A program made the translations under genes and the position numbers. Of a stretch of 26,794 nt of DNA, positions 9,079 to 17,138 are shown in pieces. Each line of letters starts with the position of its first letter. Within the stretch, counting starts at the first letter, position 1. The notes under the pieces were generated by a model, which saw only the letters and a list, made by a program, of their open reading frames with translations, was not told where the DNA came from and ran no database searches. Source of the stretch: JASMTM01 sp046483075 (lineage in GTDB: Bacteria; Thermotogota; Thermotogae; Petrotogales; Kosmotogaceae); the NCBI GenBank assembly GCA_046483075.1, contig JAWODV010000019.1, forward strand, positions 1 through 26,794. The letters run 5' to 3'.

Positions 9079-10151
9079 CCTTCATCACTACTTTTAACAA
9101 ACATTTTGTCAAATACATTCAAGAATCTTTCCAGTCTTTCTTTTTTTAAGGAATAATATACTTTTTTGTTTTCTCGCATTTTATCCACAAGTTCACATTC
9201 AGTAAGCAATGATAGATGATGAGAAATCGTTGATTTTGATACACTACACATTTCTGCTAGTTCATCGACATAGCGATTCGTTTCTGCAAGAACCTGTATA
9301 AGCTTGAACCGAGTGGGATCGGAAAGGATTTTCAAAGTAGTTTTCACGATATGACCTGAAAAACCCGGTAGTATTTTTTCAATTTCTTCAAAGGTATCAC
9401 CAACGACAAATGTTTGCTTGTTTTTATCTTTTAGAAGGGGCATACCAAAATAAGGCAAACTATGTTGAATAATTATATGCAAAGGCAAATTGTTGTCTAA
9501 TGAGAAATTATTTTTCTCTGCAATACAAGATACAATTTCTTCAAGGCTTTCAGAGGATAAAGATTTAAATTTTACTTGAAGTGATTCAACACATTCTTTT
9601 TTTAAACCGGATTTATTGAACAATTTGTGGATCTTCAACAAAGATTCTTTTAGCATTTGTTTTGCGAATTCGGGAAACATTACCATTTGTAATAAAAACC
9701 AAATAGTTGGTTTTGAGAGTGTCCCAGAAGTGGTCTGGAGGAAATTAGTAATCCGCGTTTTGTTGCTTATTAGGGATTGTACTCGGGTACTTGAAAATCC
9801 AAATTTCGTAAAAAGTATGCTTTCCATAAGCCTTGTTGAGAGCTTATTAAAATCAGAGTCTATGTAATTGATTGTCTCTGATAGGCTGATTATACTTTTA
9901 TGCTCCCACGATTTCTCAGGGGGAATAAATATAAGGCTGGATTCACGAATTTCTGAGAGAAAGTTATCCACTGTTTTTAAATCCCAGCCAGCGTTTTCAT
10001 TATAAATTTGCTTAAAATCTTCGAGTTTTTTTGGACTACCCTGTTTGATCATCAAACTATTTTTATAATCATCAAGTTGATCTTTGAAATTTATATAGAC
10101 AAAAGACACACACAATTCGATCAATTCCGAACCATAAAGAGAAATGTCCAT
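9075..10151 (-). CDS. Long ArsR-type transcriptional regulator, first paralogue
   Basis: Protein of 358 residues if it starts at the ATG ending at 10151, which I prefer because GGAGG (10158-10162) lies six bases upstream. A longer reading from 10175 would cover the SD itself. The C-terminal part (about 275-344) is an ArsR winged helix: SDPTRFKLIQVLAE, VDELAEMCSVSKSTISHHLSLL, then a KKVYYSL wing. The N-terminal ~270 residues are of unknown function and resemble the downstream regulator. It is the first gene of an operon with that regulator and a HAD phosphatase. The pair may bind DNA as a heterodimer, which is inference. Confidence 0.85.
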   Translation of the reverse strand: MDISLYGSELIELCVSFVYINFKDQLDDYKNSLMIKQGSPKKLEDFKQIYNENAGWDLKTVDNFLSEIRESSLIFIPPEKSWEHKSIISLSETINYIDSDFNKLSTRLMESILFTKFGFSSTRVQSLISNKTRITNFLQTTSGTLSKPTIWFLLQMVMFPEFAKQMLKESLLKIHKLFNKSGLKKECVESLQVKFKSLSSESLEEIVSCIAEKNNFSLDNNLPLHIIIQHSLPYFGMPLLKDKNKQTFVVGDTFEEIEKILPGFSGHIVKTTLKILSDPTRFKLIQVLAETNRYVDELAEMCSVSKSTISHHLSLLTECELVDKMRENKKVYYSLKKERLERFLNVFDKMFVKSSDEG

Positions 10152-10179
10152 AATGAGCCTCCAGTTCGATTTCAATCAA

Positions 10180-10188
10180 ATTATATCA
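10180..10188 (-). promoter_or_regulatory. Extended -10 promoter of the ArsR-ArsR-HAD operon
   Basis: On the minus strand TGATATAAT (10188-10180) is an extended -10 element with a perfect TATAAT, about 29 bases before the preferred ATG. The -35 position holds only a weak TATTCA (10208-10203). Confidence 0.6.
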
Positions 10189-10324
10189 TATTGTACTTCA
10201 AGTGAATAGATTGGTATTGATGTACACGTTTATAATAAAGGCTTATGCTAAATCATTCTGTACAAAAAGCAGAGGAATTAACTCAAAATATGTTCGATCG
10301 TTATCGATTCTTAACATTTAAAGT

Positions 10325-10353
10325 TTGACAAACATCGAACTAAGTGATATTAT
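10325..10353 (+). promoter_or_regulatory. Strong promoter of the small isolated transcription unit
   Basis: TTGACA (10325-10330), exactly 17 bases, then TATTAT (10348-10353) preceded by TGA (an extended -10 TGN). This is one of the two best promoters in the window and predicts a transcript start near 10360. Confidence 0.75.
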
Positions 10354-10399
10354 TAAAATGAAAAGCAATGAAAAATCTTCCATAAAGGAGGAACGAAAT

Positions 10400-10501
10400 A
10401 TGAAAAAAAGAATAGTTATAAGAAATGGAAAAGATATTTCTGAAGAAATCGAACAAGTAAAGATATCAATGTTAATGAAAGGAAATTTATTTATACTTTA
10501 A
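10400..10501 (+). CDS. Small 33-residue ORF in an isolated transcription unit
   Basis: The ORF begins MKKRIVIRNGKDISEEIEQ and ends KGNLFIL. AAAGGAGG (10384-10391) lies eight bases before the ATG, which is a near-ideal SD. A strong promoter sits 47 bases upstream and an intrinsic terminator 60 bases downstream, so it is a self-contained gene of about 225 transcribed bases. There is no signal peptide or full membrane segment. I recognise no family. It may be a functional small protein, a leader/dual-function RNA, or the remnant of a longer gene. Translation is well supported by context; function is unknown. Confidence 0.55.
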   Translation: MKKRIVIRNGKDISEEIEQVKISMLMKGNLFIL

Positions 10502-10560
10502 CACCCGCACCCCCCCTTTGGAGAAGCTAGAAAGCAAGTAACCCCCAAGTAAATCCAATT
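10502..10560 (+). ncRNA. C-rich 3' part of the small transcript (possible regulatory RNA)
   Basis: Between the small ORF and its terminator are two C-runs unusual for this AT-rich DNA: CACCCCCCC (10509-10517) and AACCCCC (10540-10546). Neither has an internal G-run partner, so they are probably unpaired. C-rich unpaired segments ahead of a terminator are known from Gram-positive small RNAs that pair with SD sequences; applying that here is inference. Confidence 0.3.
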
Positions 10561-10585
10561 AGGCCCTTTTTAGGGCCTTTTTTTT
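10561..10585 (+). terminator. Intrinsic terminator of the small transcription unit
   Basis: A perfect 7-bp stem AGGCCCT (10561-10567) / AGGGCCT (10572-10578) with a TTTT loop is followed directly by T's to 10585. The downstream gene therefore needs its own promoter, found 18 bases further on. Confidence 0.92.
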
Positions 10586-10602
10586 ATAGTTTATTTTAAG
10601 TG

Positions 10603-10608
10603 TATAAT
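10603..10608 (+). promoter_or_regulatory. Candidate -10 box for the membrane protein / diguanylate cyclase operon
   Basis: A perfect TATAAT lies 30 bases before the TTG start and just after the preceding terminator. The -35 region is a T-tract without a good hexamer. The predicted transcript start would fall just before the SD, giving a very short leader. Confidence 0.5.
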
Positions 10609-10632
10609 TTTTATAAAAAGGGGGTTGTAATT

Positions 10633-11076
10633 TTGAAACATATAAAGAAGGTTGAGATGTTTCTTCTAATAATAACGTTATTGTTGGCTATAATTTGCGG
10701 TTTACTTGTTTACGATTTTTTTTTGAACCCTTTTTTTACTGCTCCAGAAAATGAGATAGTTATGGATAATGTTGATCTTGAAACTACCAAACTTGTTTAT
10801 AGAGAACTTTCTCAACTTGTTTTTGCAATTAGAGGTTTTTATTATTTGAGAAAGACGCTTCCTGAAAATCTCCAACAACTTGATGAAAACACAACTTACA
10901 ATTATCAATACACTTTCAAGGAACTGGATGATACTTTCCGTATTGAGTTGAGGGGAAACGTTCCTATATCAGATGATGAAAGCTTAATGGAGAAAACCAA
11001 TCTTGATGGTGAATTATACACTACATATGAAAATTTTCTCTATACCACTACTATTGATAAGGTCTTCGAAGATTGA
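10633..11076 (+). CDS. Small single-pass membrane protein, possibly pilin-like in fold
   Basis: Protein of 147 residues with a TTG start at 10633, chosen because AAGGGGG (10618-10624) is eight bases upstream; an in-frame GTG at 10600 falls on the promoter. Residues about 8-30 (EMFLLIITLLLAIICGLLVYDFF) are one transmembrane helix after a basic N-terminus. The soluble part has FYYLRKTLPENLQQL then a beta-rich stretch (YNYQYTFKELDDTFRIELRG). This resembles the outline of pseudopilins, but there is no G|FxxxE prepilin site, so the likeness may be only architectural. It probably shares an operon with the diguanylate cyclase 67 bases downstream. Function unknown. Confidence 0.7.
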   Translation: MKHIKKVEMFLLIITLLLAIICGLLVYDFFLNPFFTAPENEIVMDNVDLETTKLVYRELSQLVFAIRGFYYLRKTLPENLQQLDENTTYNYQYTFKELDDTFRIELRGNVPISDDESLMEKTNLDGELYTTYENFLYTTTIDKVFED

Positions 11077-11142
11077 ATGTATATTGTTTTTTTGATATCA
11101 TAAGTAATCTGTCTGGGTTTTCAGTTTTCGAAGGAGGTATTT

Positions 11143-12921
11143 ATGAATAACTGGTCGCATTTAGAAGCTCTTTTTGAATGGAGCCCGGAAGGAATAGTTT
11201 TATGCGATGAAAAATGCCTCATCATGAGAGTGAATAAAAAATTTTGCGATATTTTCGAATATTCTGAAGAGGAACTTATTGGTAAGAATATTGATGAAGT
11301 TCTTGCAAAAGATGAAAAATTAATAGGGGAGGCCAAATACATAACGGAAGAAACAAGAAAAGGCAAAAGACTTACATATACTACAGTCAGACAGAAAAAG
11401 GACGGAACAAATATATCTATTTCTGTATTAACATCTCCAGTTTATTTAAAAGGAAAGTTTGTGGGAGTTTTAGGAATTTATCGATTAATATCAGACATAC
11501 AAAAGTCGCAGGATTTGATGAGAGAGGAATTCAAAAAAAGCAGAGCCATCCTGAGAGCTTTACCGGACATAATTTTTGTTATGAATCGCGATGGATATTT
11601 TTTAGATTTTGAAGCGAAATCTTACAAGGATCTTAATATTCCCCCTGAAAAGATAATAGGTTCTAACATTAAAGATGTAGGCTTTTCCAAAGATCAGATA
11701 AAACTGATATTTTCAAAAATCAACAAAACTTTTGATGCGGGTGATATCCAACAACTTGTTTATGATCTTGAAACACCTGTGGGAAGGAGATATTACGAAG
11801 TAAGGTTTGTTTTGATCGATAAAGAAAGAATTTTGTCAATCACCAGAGACATTACGAAGAGAAAAGAAACTGAAAAGCGATTGAAGAAATGGGCTGACTT
11901 TAATAGAATACTTCTCAATACCGTGAATGACGTTCTTAACTCTGGGTTAAAAGAAAATATTTATGAACGTCTCCTCGAAAAATCAATAGATGTTATCAAA
12001 GGTGCACAGGCGGGTTCTTTACTTTTAAAGGATAGATATAATTGTTTTAGATATGAAGCAACTGCTGGATATGATCATGAACAGCTTAAAGAATTATACT
12101 TAACACCGGAAGAGCTGGTTCAGGGCAGCGGTAATAATGTAAAAATCGTAACTGACTTTTCAAAAGACGAAGAGTTAGATGAAGAACGAAAGAACAAATT
12201 TTTAGATGCCGGAGGAATTAGAAAGATAAAGTGTATGCTATCTATTCCAATAACAATTGATAACGAAGTTGTTGGTTTTTTTACTCTTGACAACTTTGAA
12301 ACTGAAAAAGCCTTCGATAATGATTCAATACAAATGGCCAAGATTTTTGGACAACAGGTGGGTTTTCTTATAGAAAGGATAAGACTTGAAAAGGCACTGC
12401 ACGAACAGAGTGAGCAGTTACTTTTTTTGTCCAAACATGATCCGCTAACAAATCTTCCAAATAGAAGAATGCTTGCTGAACAGGCCAGACAGTATATTGC
12501 GTTGATGAAACGCAATGATTCTAAATTAAGTTTACTCTATCTTGATCTTGATGGGTTTAAGGCAATAAATGATAAGCATGGACATGATCTTGGAGATATT
12601 GTCCTGAAAAAACTTGCACAGAGATTCACGGATTTTTTGAGAGAGAGCGATGTTGTAGCAAGGCTGGGTGGAGATGAATTCCTTTTTTTGCTTCCAGATA
12701 CAGACCACTCTAAAGCAAAAAAAGTTGTTGATCGTTTATTAAAATTAATTGCAGAACCCTTTGTTATTGAAGAAGATACCTTTAAAATAAATGGAAGTAT
12801 CGGTATATCATCTTACCCTAAAGACGGTCAAAATTTTTCCGAACTTATTTCTTGTGCTGATAAAAGGATGTATAAAGAAAAAAACAATAAGATCAAGTCT
12901 CGTTTTTACAGGCAAAAATGA
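11143..12921 (+). CDS. Diguanylate cyclase with PAS-PAS-GAF sensor domains
   Basis: Soluble 592-residue signalling enzyme expected to make cyclic di-GMP from two GTP. PAS1 spans about residues 8-118, PAS2 133-244 (ending in the typical RDITKRKETEKRL linker), GAF 255-412, and the GGDEF domain 425-590. The active site GGDEF is intact at 509-513 and the inhibitory site RESD (Arg500-Asp503) is present, so it should be active and product-inhibited. DPLTNLPNRR and DLDGFKAINDKHGHDLGD are standard GGDEF signatures. There is no membrane helix, so the PAS/GAF domains should sense intracellular signals. SD AAGGAGGT is ideal. Its 3' end overlaps the convergent VanZ-like gene by 29 bases. Confidence 0.95.
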   Translation: MNNWSHLEALFEWSPEGIVLCDEKCLIMRVNKKFCDIFEYSEEELIGKNIDEVLAKDEKLIGEAKYITEETRKGKRLTYTTVRQKKDGTNISISVLTSPVYLKGKFVGVLGIYRLISDIQKSQDLMREEFKKSRAILRALPDIIFVMNRDGYFLDFEAKSYKDLNIPPEKIIGSNIKDVGFSKDQIKLIFSKINKTFDAGDIQQLVYDLETPVGRRYYEVRFVLIDKERILSITRDITKRKETEKRLKKWADFNRILLNTVNDVLNSGLKENIYERLLEKSIDVIKGAQAGSLLLKDRYNCFRYEATAGYDHEQLKELYLTPEELVQGSGNNVKIVTDFSKDEELDEERKNKFLDAGGIRKIKCMLSIPITIDNEVVGFFTLDNFETEKAFDNDSIQMAKIFGQQVGFLIERIRLEKALHEQSEQLLFLSKHDPLTNLPNRRMLAEQARQYIALMKRNDSKLSLLYLDLDGFKAINDKHGHDLGDIVLKKLAQRFTDFLRESDVVARLGGDEFLFLLPDTDHSKAKKVVDRLLKLIAEPFVIEEDTFKINGSIGISSYPKDGQNFSELISCADKRMYKEKNNKIKSRFYRQK

Positions 12922-13273
12922 TTTTTTTGATTACTTTTATAGAGAGATAAACTAATAATACAGTACCGAGTCCTAGATAATTCGCCAGCATATCTTTGGG
13001 ATCATATACACGATAAGAAACCAACCCTTGAGCAATTTCCAATAAAAATGGTGAAACAAGAAGAAAACTTAAAAAAAGTGTAAGATACACTTTTTTTGTT
13101 TTAAATTTTTTCAACAACAAAAATAGGAGTCCACCACAAAGGAAAATAACATAATGTATTTTCTTATCAGTGTTCGTTCCTAATTTCTCAAGATTTATGG
13201 GTATAAAATAAACGTAAGTTACACCAATAAAATATATAATTATTGATAAAAAGGAAAAGGTCTTTTTGTTCAT
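12893..13273 (-). CDS. VanZ-like membrane protein
   Basis: Protein of 126 residues starting at MNKKTFSF. An in-frame TTG at 13369 would add 32 residues not expected for the family, but neither start has a good SD. Four hydrophobic segments are seen. The family core is recognisable: a polar DKKIHYVIFLCGGLLFLLL segment, then LLEIAQGLVSYRVYDPKDMLANYLG, matching the VanZ pattern of E-x-x-Q, R and D-x-x-x-N in and beside membrane helices. VanZ proteins are linked to teicoplanin resistance in enterococci, but most homologues have no defined function. It overlaps the 3' end of the cyclase gene tail-to-tail. Confidence 0.8.
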   Translation of the reverse strand: MNKKTFSFLSIIIYFIGVTYVYFIPINLEKLGTNTDKKIHYVIFLCGGLLFLLLKKFKTKKVYLTLFLSFLLVSPFLLEIAQGLVSYRVYDPKDMLANYLGLGTVLLVYLSIKVIKKIIFACKNET

Positions 13274-13454
13274 AACTATATTGTAACCCAAAAATGATCT
13301 TATTAAATGAAGTAAATTAAATTGTGATAAATAAGAAATAGTTGATAAAATCGCAGTTTTAAGCAGCAATTCTTTAAAGCCAGGCTCATAAACAATTTAG
13401 TAACTATTAATCTAGCAGATTAGGTTGTACTTCAAAATGATTTTTAAATGAGAT

Positions 13455-14654
13455 TCAAACTATAGATTCGAACAATAAATAATCATCAAAACCCTTCAAA
13501 TTGTATACTTCACTCATTAAATTCATTCCAAAATTTTTAACTAAATTTGTGAAGCTTTCTTGTTCTATTACCCTTTTTTGAACAGTACGAGTGAAAGCAT
13601 TACCGCTTTTTATAAGAAGAATGTACACTTTATTATGCTGATAACTTATTACGTCTCCTCTTCTTAATGTAGAACCTAGCGCTTTGATAAGTTTCTTCCT
13701 ATTTTCTTCGTCTATTTTTTCGAATCCATCTATTTTAAAAGATAAAATTGCACCTCTAGGTTCCCTTTGAAGTGATTCAAATTTCGATAATTCCATAAAA
13801 ACATTAAAATCCATAAATAATGCACCTTTCTTGTTATCTTGACTAAATCTTTCATCATGATAAAAATTGCTCTGTTTATTCATTTCTTTTTCATTCTTTT
13901 CCATCTGTTCATTGATTGCTTTATTCATTTTTTGAAAAGAATGATCGTACATTTTTCTCTCTAAATATGATGAATATTTGGAAAATGTTTTTTTTGCTTC
14001 AGTCAATCTACCTTGAGATTCAAGAATTCTAATTTTGTTGTTTATAGCGTTCTCGTTATATGGATCAATTTGCAAAAGCCGAACGGTATAAAACATACTT
14101 TCATTCATCTTTTTATTCTGGTACAAAAGCTCTATAAGTTCTACCAAAGACGTTACTACTAATTCTCTAAGTTCTTCCCTTACAGGAATCACCCATTCAT
14201 TGTAAGTATCTTCAATCATAAAATCTCCAGAATATATTGTTGAAGCTTTAATTAAATGCTCGATTTTTTCATCGTTTTTCAATGCTTTATTTGCCAGATT
14301 AATTTCTTTTCTAAATTCAACAACGTCATAATAAAAATTTTCATCAAATGAAAGCCAGCACGATTGATTGGTTGCTTTACAAATTTTCTTTCCAATGCCA
14401 TTACCGAGTGCTCTATCAAAAGCATGACGGATAAAATATAATGTTGAACTCAAATTTTGTCTAGCACTTTTGTTATCCATTCCGGGCCAGAATAATTCAA
14501 GAATAAGATCCTTATTAATTTTCTTTTCATAGTTTACAAGAAGATACCTAAAAAGCTCGCATCCCTTTTCTGATTTACAATAACTACTTAGTATATCAGT
14601 ATTTAATTTATCGCTATAGACACTATAATTGCCTAATGTAGTAACTCTAATCAT
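13455..14654 (-). CDS. BTAD/SARP-type transcriptional regulator with degenerate GGDEF-like C-terminus
   Basis: Protein of 399 residues. The start at MIRVTTLG is chosen because GGGAGG (14662-14667) is seven bases upstream; five further residues are possible. The N-terminal ~95 residues are a winged helix of the SARP kind (LGNYSVY, LFRYLLVNYEKKINKDLILELFWP, ARQNLSSTLYFIRHAF). Residues about 110-250 are a BTAD helical-repeat domain (YDVVEFRKEI, IYSGDFM, ELRELVVTSLVELIELLYQ, LLQIDPYNENAINNKI). After a charged linker, residues about 275-399 end in a GGDEF-like fold where LRRGDVISYQHNKVYILL aligns with LRESDVVARLGGDEFLFLL of the nearby cyclase: RxxD is kept but GGDEF is lost. I recall similar C-termini in other Firmicutes BTAD proteins. 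Likely a transcription factor; whether it binds c-di-GMP is open. Confidence 0.82.
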   Translation of the reverse strand: MIRVTTLGNYSVYSDKLNTDILSSYCKSEKGCELFRYLLVNYEKKINKDLILELFWPGMDNKSARQNLSSTLYFIRHAFDRALGNGIGKKICKATNQSCWLSFDENFYYDVVEFRKEINLANKALKNDEKIEHLIKASTIYSGDFMIEDTYNEWVIPVREELRELVVTSLVELIELLYQNKKMNESMFYTVRLLQIDPYNENAINNKIRILESQGRLTEAKKTFSKYSSYLERKMYDHSFQKMNKAINEQMEKNEKEMNKQSNFYHDERFSQDNKKGALFMDFNVFMELSKFESLQREPRGAILSFKIDGFEKIDEENRKKLIKALGSTLRRGDVISYQHNKVYILLIKSGNAFTRTVQKRVIEQESFTNLVKNFGMNLMSEVYNLKGFDDYLLFESIV

Positions 14655-15240
14655 ATGAATTCCTCCCAAGAAAATGTTTTTATTAAAACTTAACCCTCGG
14701 CAAATTTTAGTTAAATTAGATAAAAAAATAAAATCCTAATTCCTAAAAAGCGATTAAATTTGGAGTACTAAAAAAGCCATTGACTGAATGAATATATGAA
14801 AAAAAACTAAAAACGTTCATTAACAAGTAAATTATAACTCTTTTTTCAGATTTTTGTGCTTGTTTTTTAGAGTATATTTTTTTAACACAATTATCATTAA
14901 AAGAAGATTATAGTTCAGATTAAAGCAATTTTAGATTTTATTTAGAATTTATTATTAATAATGGTACTAAAGTATTATTTTGGTGATATTTTTTATTTTG
15001 TATACATGAATGAACAATATAGATTGAAATGTATAAATTTCAGCATACATAGTATTTTTAGTAAGTTGATTTATATTTTGTTTAGGATCAGTCATATTTC
15101 TTTTTATTAGGTCAATCGAATAAGTTTATGCTTTTCTCCTGGAATGAAGAATTACTTATTGCTTCTCATGAATGAATTATAAATTGGAAAAAGGATGATA
15201 ACATAAAGGTGGAAAGTATTTTTATTTAGAGGTGTTAAGA
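14655..15240. other. 586-base AT-rich intergenic region between divergent genes
   Basis: This separates the BTAD regulator (leftward) from the debranching-type enzyme (rightward). Besides the two SD sites I see no confident promoter; TATAAA at 15178-15183 is a possible -10 for the rightward gene. A 34-codon ORF at 15006-15110 lacks an SD and is not supported. The long spacer would leave room for regulator binding, but no clear inverted or direct repeat stands out. Confidence 0.5.
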
Positions 15241-17058
15241 ATGAACATCTTTAAAAATGGAAATTTGATGGTTGTTACAGATGACTGGGGAGTAATTGAT
15301 GAAAGCAGAGATGTTGCTACCGGTATATACCTTGAGGATACGAAATACATAGCCAGGATTCAACTGGACGTGGGCAGTGTTTTGCGTAAGCTACATACCG
15401 ATTATTATTGGTATGGAATGAATAACGTTTATCTTTCAAAATCTACTCCTGATGCTTTGCATTATGACATTGAAGTAGTGGAGAAATTTAGGGCAACTGG
15501 TAATAATTTGAAGGTTGAATTAGAGTTGCATAATTTTTCTATGCAAACAGTTGAAATCAATGTTAGTTATGAGCTGGTCTATACATATGAAGATATTTTT
15601 TCTATTAGGGTAAGAAATGAAGCTCATCTTGGAATAATAGAAAAGAATCATAACGCAGATATGACAGATAAGGGAAGCAGTTATGAAGATGAGACAACCA
15701 AATACAATATTGAAAACGCTTTGCCTGAAGAATCAGTGAGTGTTAAACCGAAAGAAATGGTTACATTGACCGGCTTTATTCATCTTGATAAAACTCTGAA
15801 AAAGCCACTTCTTTTTAAAGATATTCTCGAAGATAGGCCTGTACAGTTCAAACACGATCCTGAACTTTTTTATAATCCTGTTATTAGACAGGGATTAAGA
15901 GATTTGAAGGCAATGATGGTTACAACAGAGTTTGGAGATTTTCCTGCAGCAGGACTTCCCTGGTATGCAACAATATTTGGTAGAGACAGCATAATTTTTG
16001 CTCTTCAGATATTACGTTACTTTCCTGAGATAGCGAAAACTATTCTGAGGGTACACAATGCATTTCAGGCCAAATCAGAAAATGATTTTACAGATGCGGT
16101 ACCAGGAAAAATCGTGCATGAAGTAAGACTAAATCCAATGTCAATCGGTGAAGAAATACCTTTTACATCGTATTATGGAACTGTTGATGCAACACTGCTT
16201 TATATAGTATTGGCAGGTGAATATCTGGAAGAAACGGGAGATATTTCAACAATAGGTGAATTATTGTCAGGTATAGAAGCTGCTGAAAAATGGATAGAAG
16301 ATTATGCAGATATAGATAAGGATGGGTATATTGAGTATCAAAGTACATCCAGAATAGGATTGACATCACAGGGCTGGAAAGATTCAAGTGATTCAGTTAC
16401 TTTTGAAAATGGAGAAATAGCCCGGCCTCCTGTTGCTCTGGTGGAAGTACAGGGTTATCTCTATTCTGCTTATAAATCACTTTCCCTAATTTATAAAAAA
16501 TTAGGTAACAAAGATAAGAGTCATAAATATGAGACACTTGCTTCTGATCTTAAAGAACGATTTAATAAAGATTTCTGGATAAAAAATGAAAAATACTATG
16601 CTATTGCACTTGATGGAAAAAATAAAAAGGTAGATTCCATCAGTTCCAATCCAGGGCATTGTTTATTCTGCAGATTAATAGATGAAAAGAAATCAGAACA
16701 TGTCATTAGCAGATTGCTTTCACAGGAATTATTTTCAGGTTGGGGAATAAGAACTCTTTCTAACAGAATGAAAAGATATAATCCCTTTTCGTATCACAAT
16801 GGAAGCGTATGGCCGCATGACAATTCCTTGATAATGATAGGAATGTGGAGATACGGATATGCACTAGAAGCGAAAAAGATAGCCAGAGTTCTTTTAGATG
16901 CCCTTGAAAAAACACCCGGTCTAAGATTGCCTGAATTGTTCAGCGGACTTGATCGACGAAGTACAGGGGAGAGAGCTGTTGAATATCCAACAAGTTGTTC
17001 GCCGCAGTTGTGGTCGATTGGAACATTGTTTTCAATTTATGAAGTGCTTGATAGTTAA
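15241..17058 (+). CDS. Glycogen debranching-type enzyme (amylo-alpha-1,6-glucosidase family)
   Basis: Protein of 605 residues starting at ATG 15241 (AGAGGTG, 15228-15234, six bases upstream; an in-frame GTG at 15232 lies inside the SD). Residues about 5-200 are the N-terminal beta domain (GDE_N-like: DDWGVIDESRDVATGIYLEDTKY). Residues about 215-605 are the (alpha/alpha)6-barrel hydrolase domain, with AAGLPWYATIFGRDSI near 236-252, YNPFSYHNGSVWPHDNSLI, and ELFSGLDRR...YPTSCSPQLWS at the end. These are family hallmarks. It should hydrolyse alpha-1,6 branches or related oligosaccharides in the cytoplasm; there is no signal peptide. Some relatives act on other glucosides, so the exact substrate is uncertain. 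It appears monocistronic. Confidence 0.9.
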   Translation: MNIFKNGNLMVVTDDWGVIDESRDVATGIYLEDTKYIARIQLDVGSVLRKLHTDYYWYGMNNVYLSKSTPDALHYDIEVVEKFRATGNNLKVELELHNFSMQTVEINVSYELVYTYEDIFSIRVRNEAHLGIIEKNHNADMTDKGSSYEDETTKYNIENALPEESVSVKPKEMVTLTGFIHLDKTLKKPLLFKDILEDRPVQFKHDPELFYNPVIRQGLRDLKAMMVTTEFGDFPAAGLPWYATIFGRDSIIFALQILRYFPEIAKTILRVHNAFQAKSENDFTDAVPGKIVHEVRLNPMSIGEEIPFTSYYGTVDATLLYIVLAGEYLEETGDISTIGELLSGIEAAEKWIEDYADIDKDGYIEYQSTSRIGLTSQGWKDSSDSVTFENGEIARPPVALVEVQGYLYSAYKSLSLIYKKLGNKDKSHKYETLASDLKERFNKDFWIKNEKYYAIALDGKNKKVDSISSNPGHCLFCRLIDEKKSEHVISRLLSQELFSGWGIRTLSNRMKRYNPFSYHNGSVWPHDNSLIMIGMWRYGYALEAKKIARVLLDALEKTPGLRLPELFSGLDRRSTGERAVEYPTSCSPQLWSIGTLFSIYEVLDS

Positions 17059-17103
17059 CTTGATTGTGAGTATTAATTTATAATGTTTTAAATAGTTGCT
17101 GTA

Positions 17104-17112
17104 TGCTATAAT
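17104..17112 (+). promoter_or_regulatory. Extended -10 promoter of the pilin-like operon
   Basis: TGCTATAAT combines a perfect -10 with the TGN extension; the same nonamer is found in front of the glutamine amidotransferase gene. The -35 region is AT-rich without a good hexamer, which an extended -10 can tolerate. Confidence 0.65.
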
Positions 17113-17138
17113 ATAAAAGCTTTAAACGGGTGATATTT

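Noticed and set aside
10600..10635. GTG start for the small membrane protein
   Set aside because: It lies on the -10 box and before the SD; TTG at 10633 is correctly spaced from GGGGG.
15006..15110. 34-codon ORF in the regulator/debranching-enzyme spacer
   Set aside because: No SD, no promoter close by, and a composition like the surrounding non-coding DNA.
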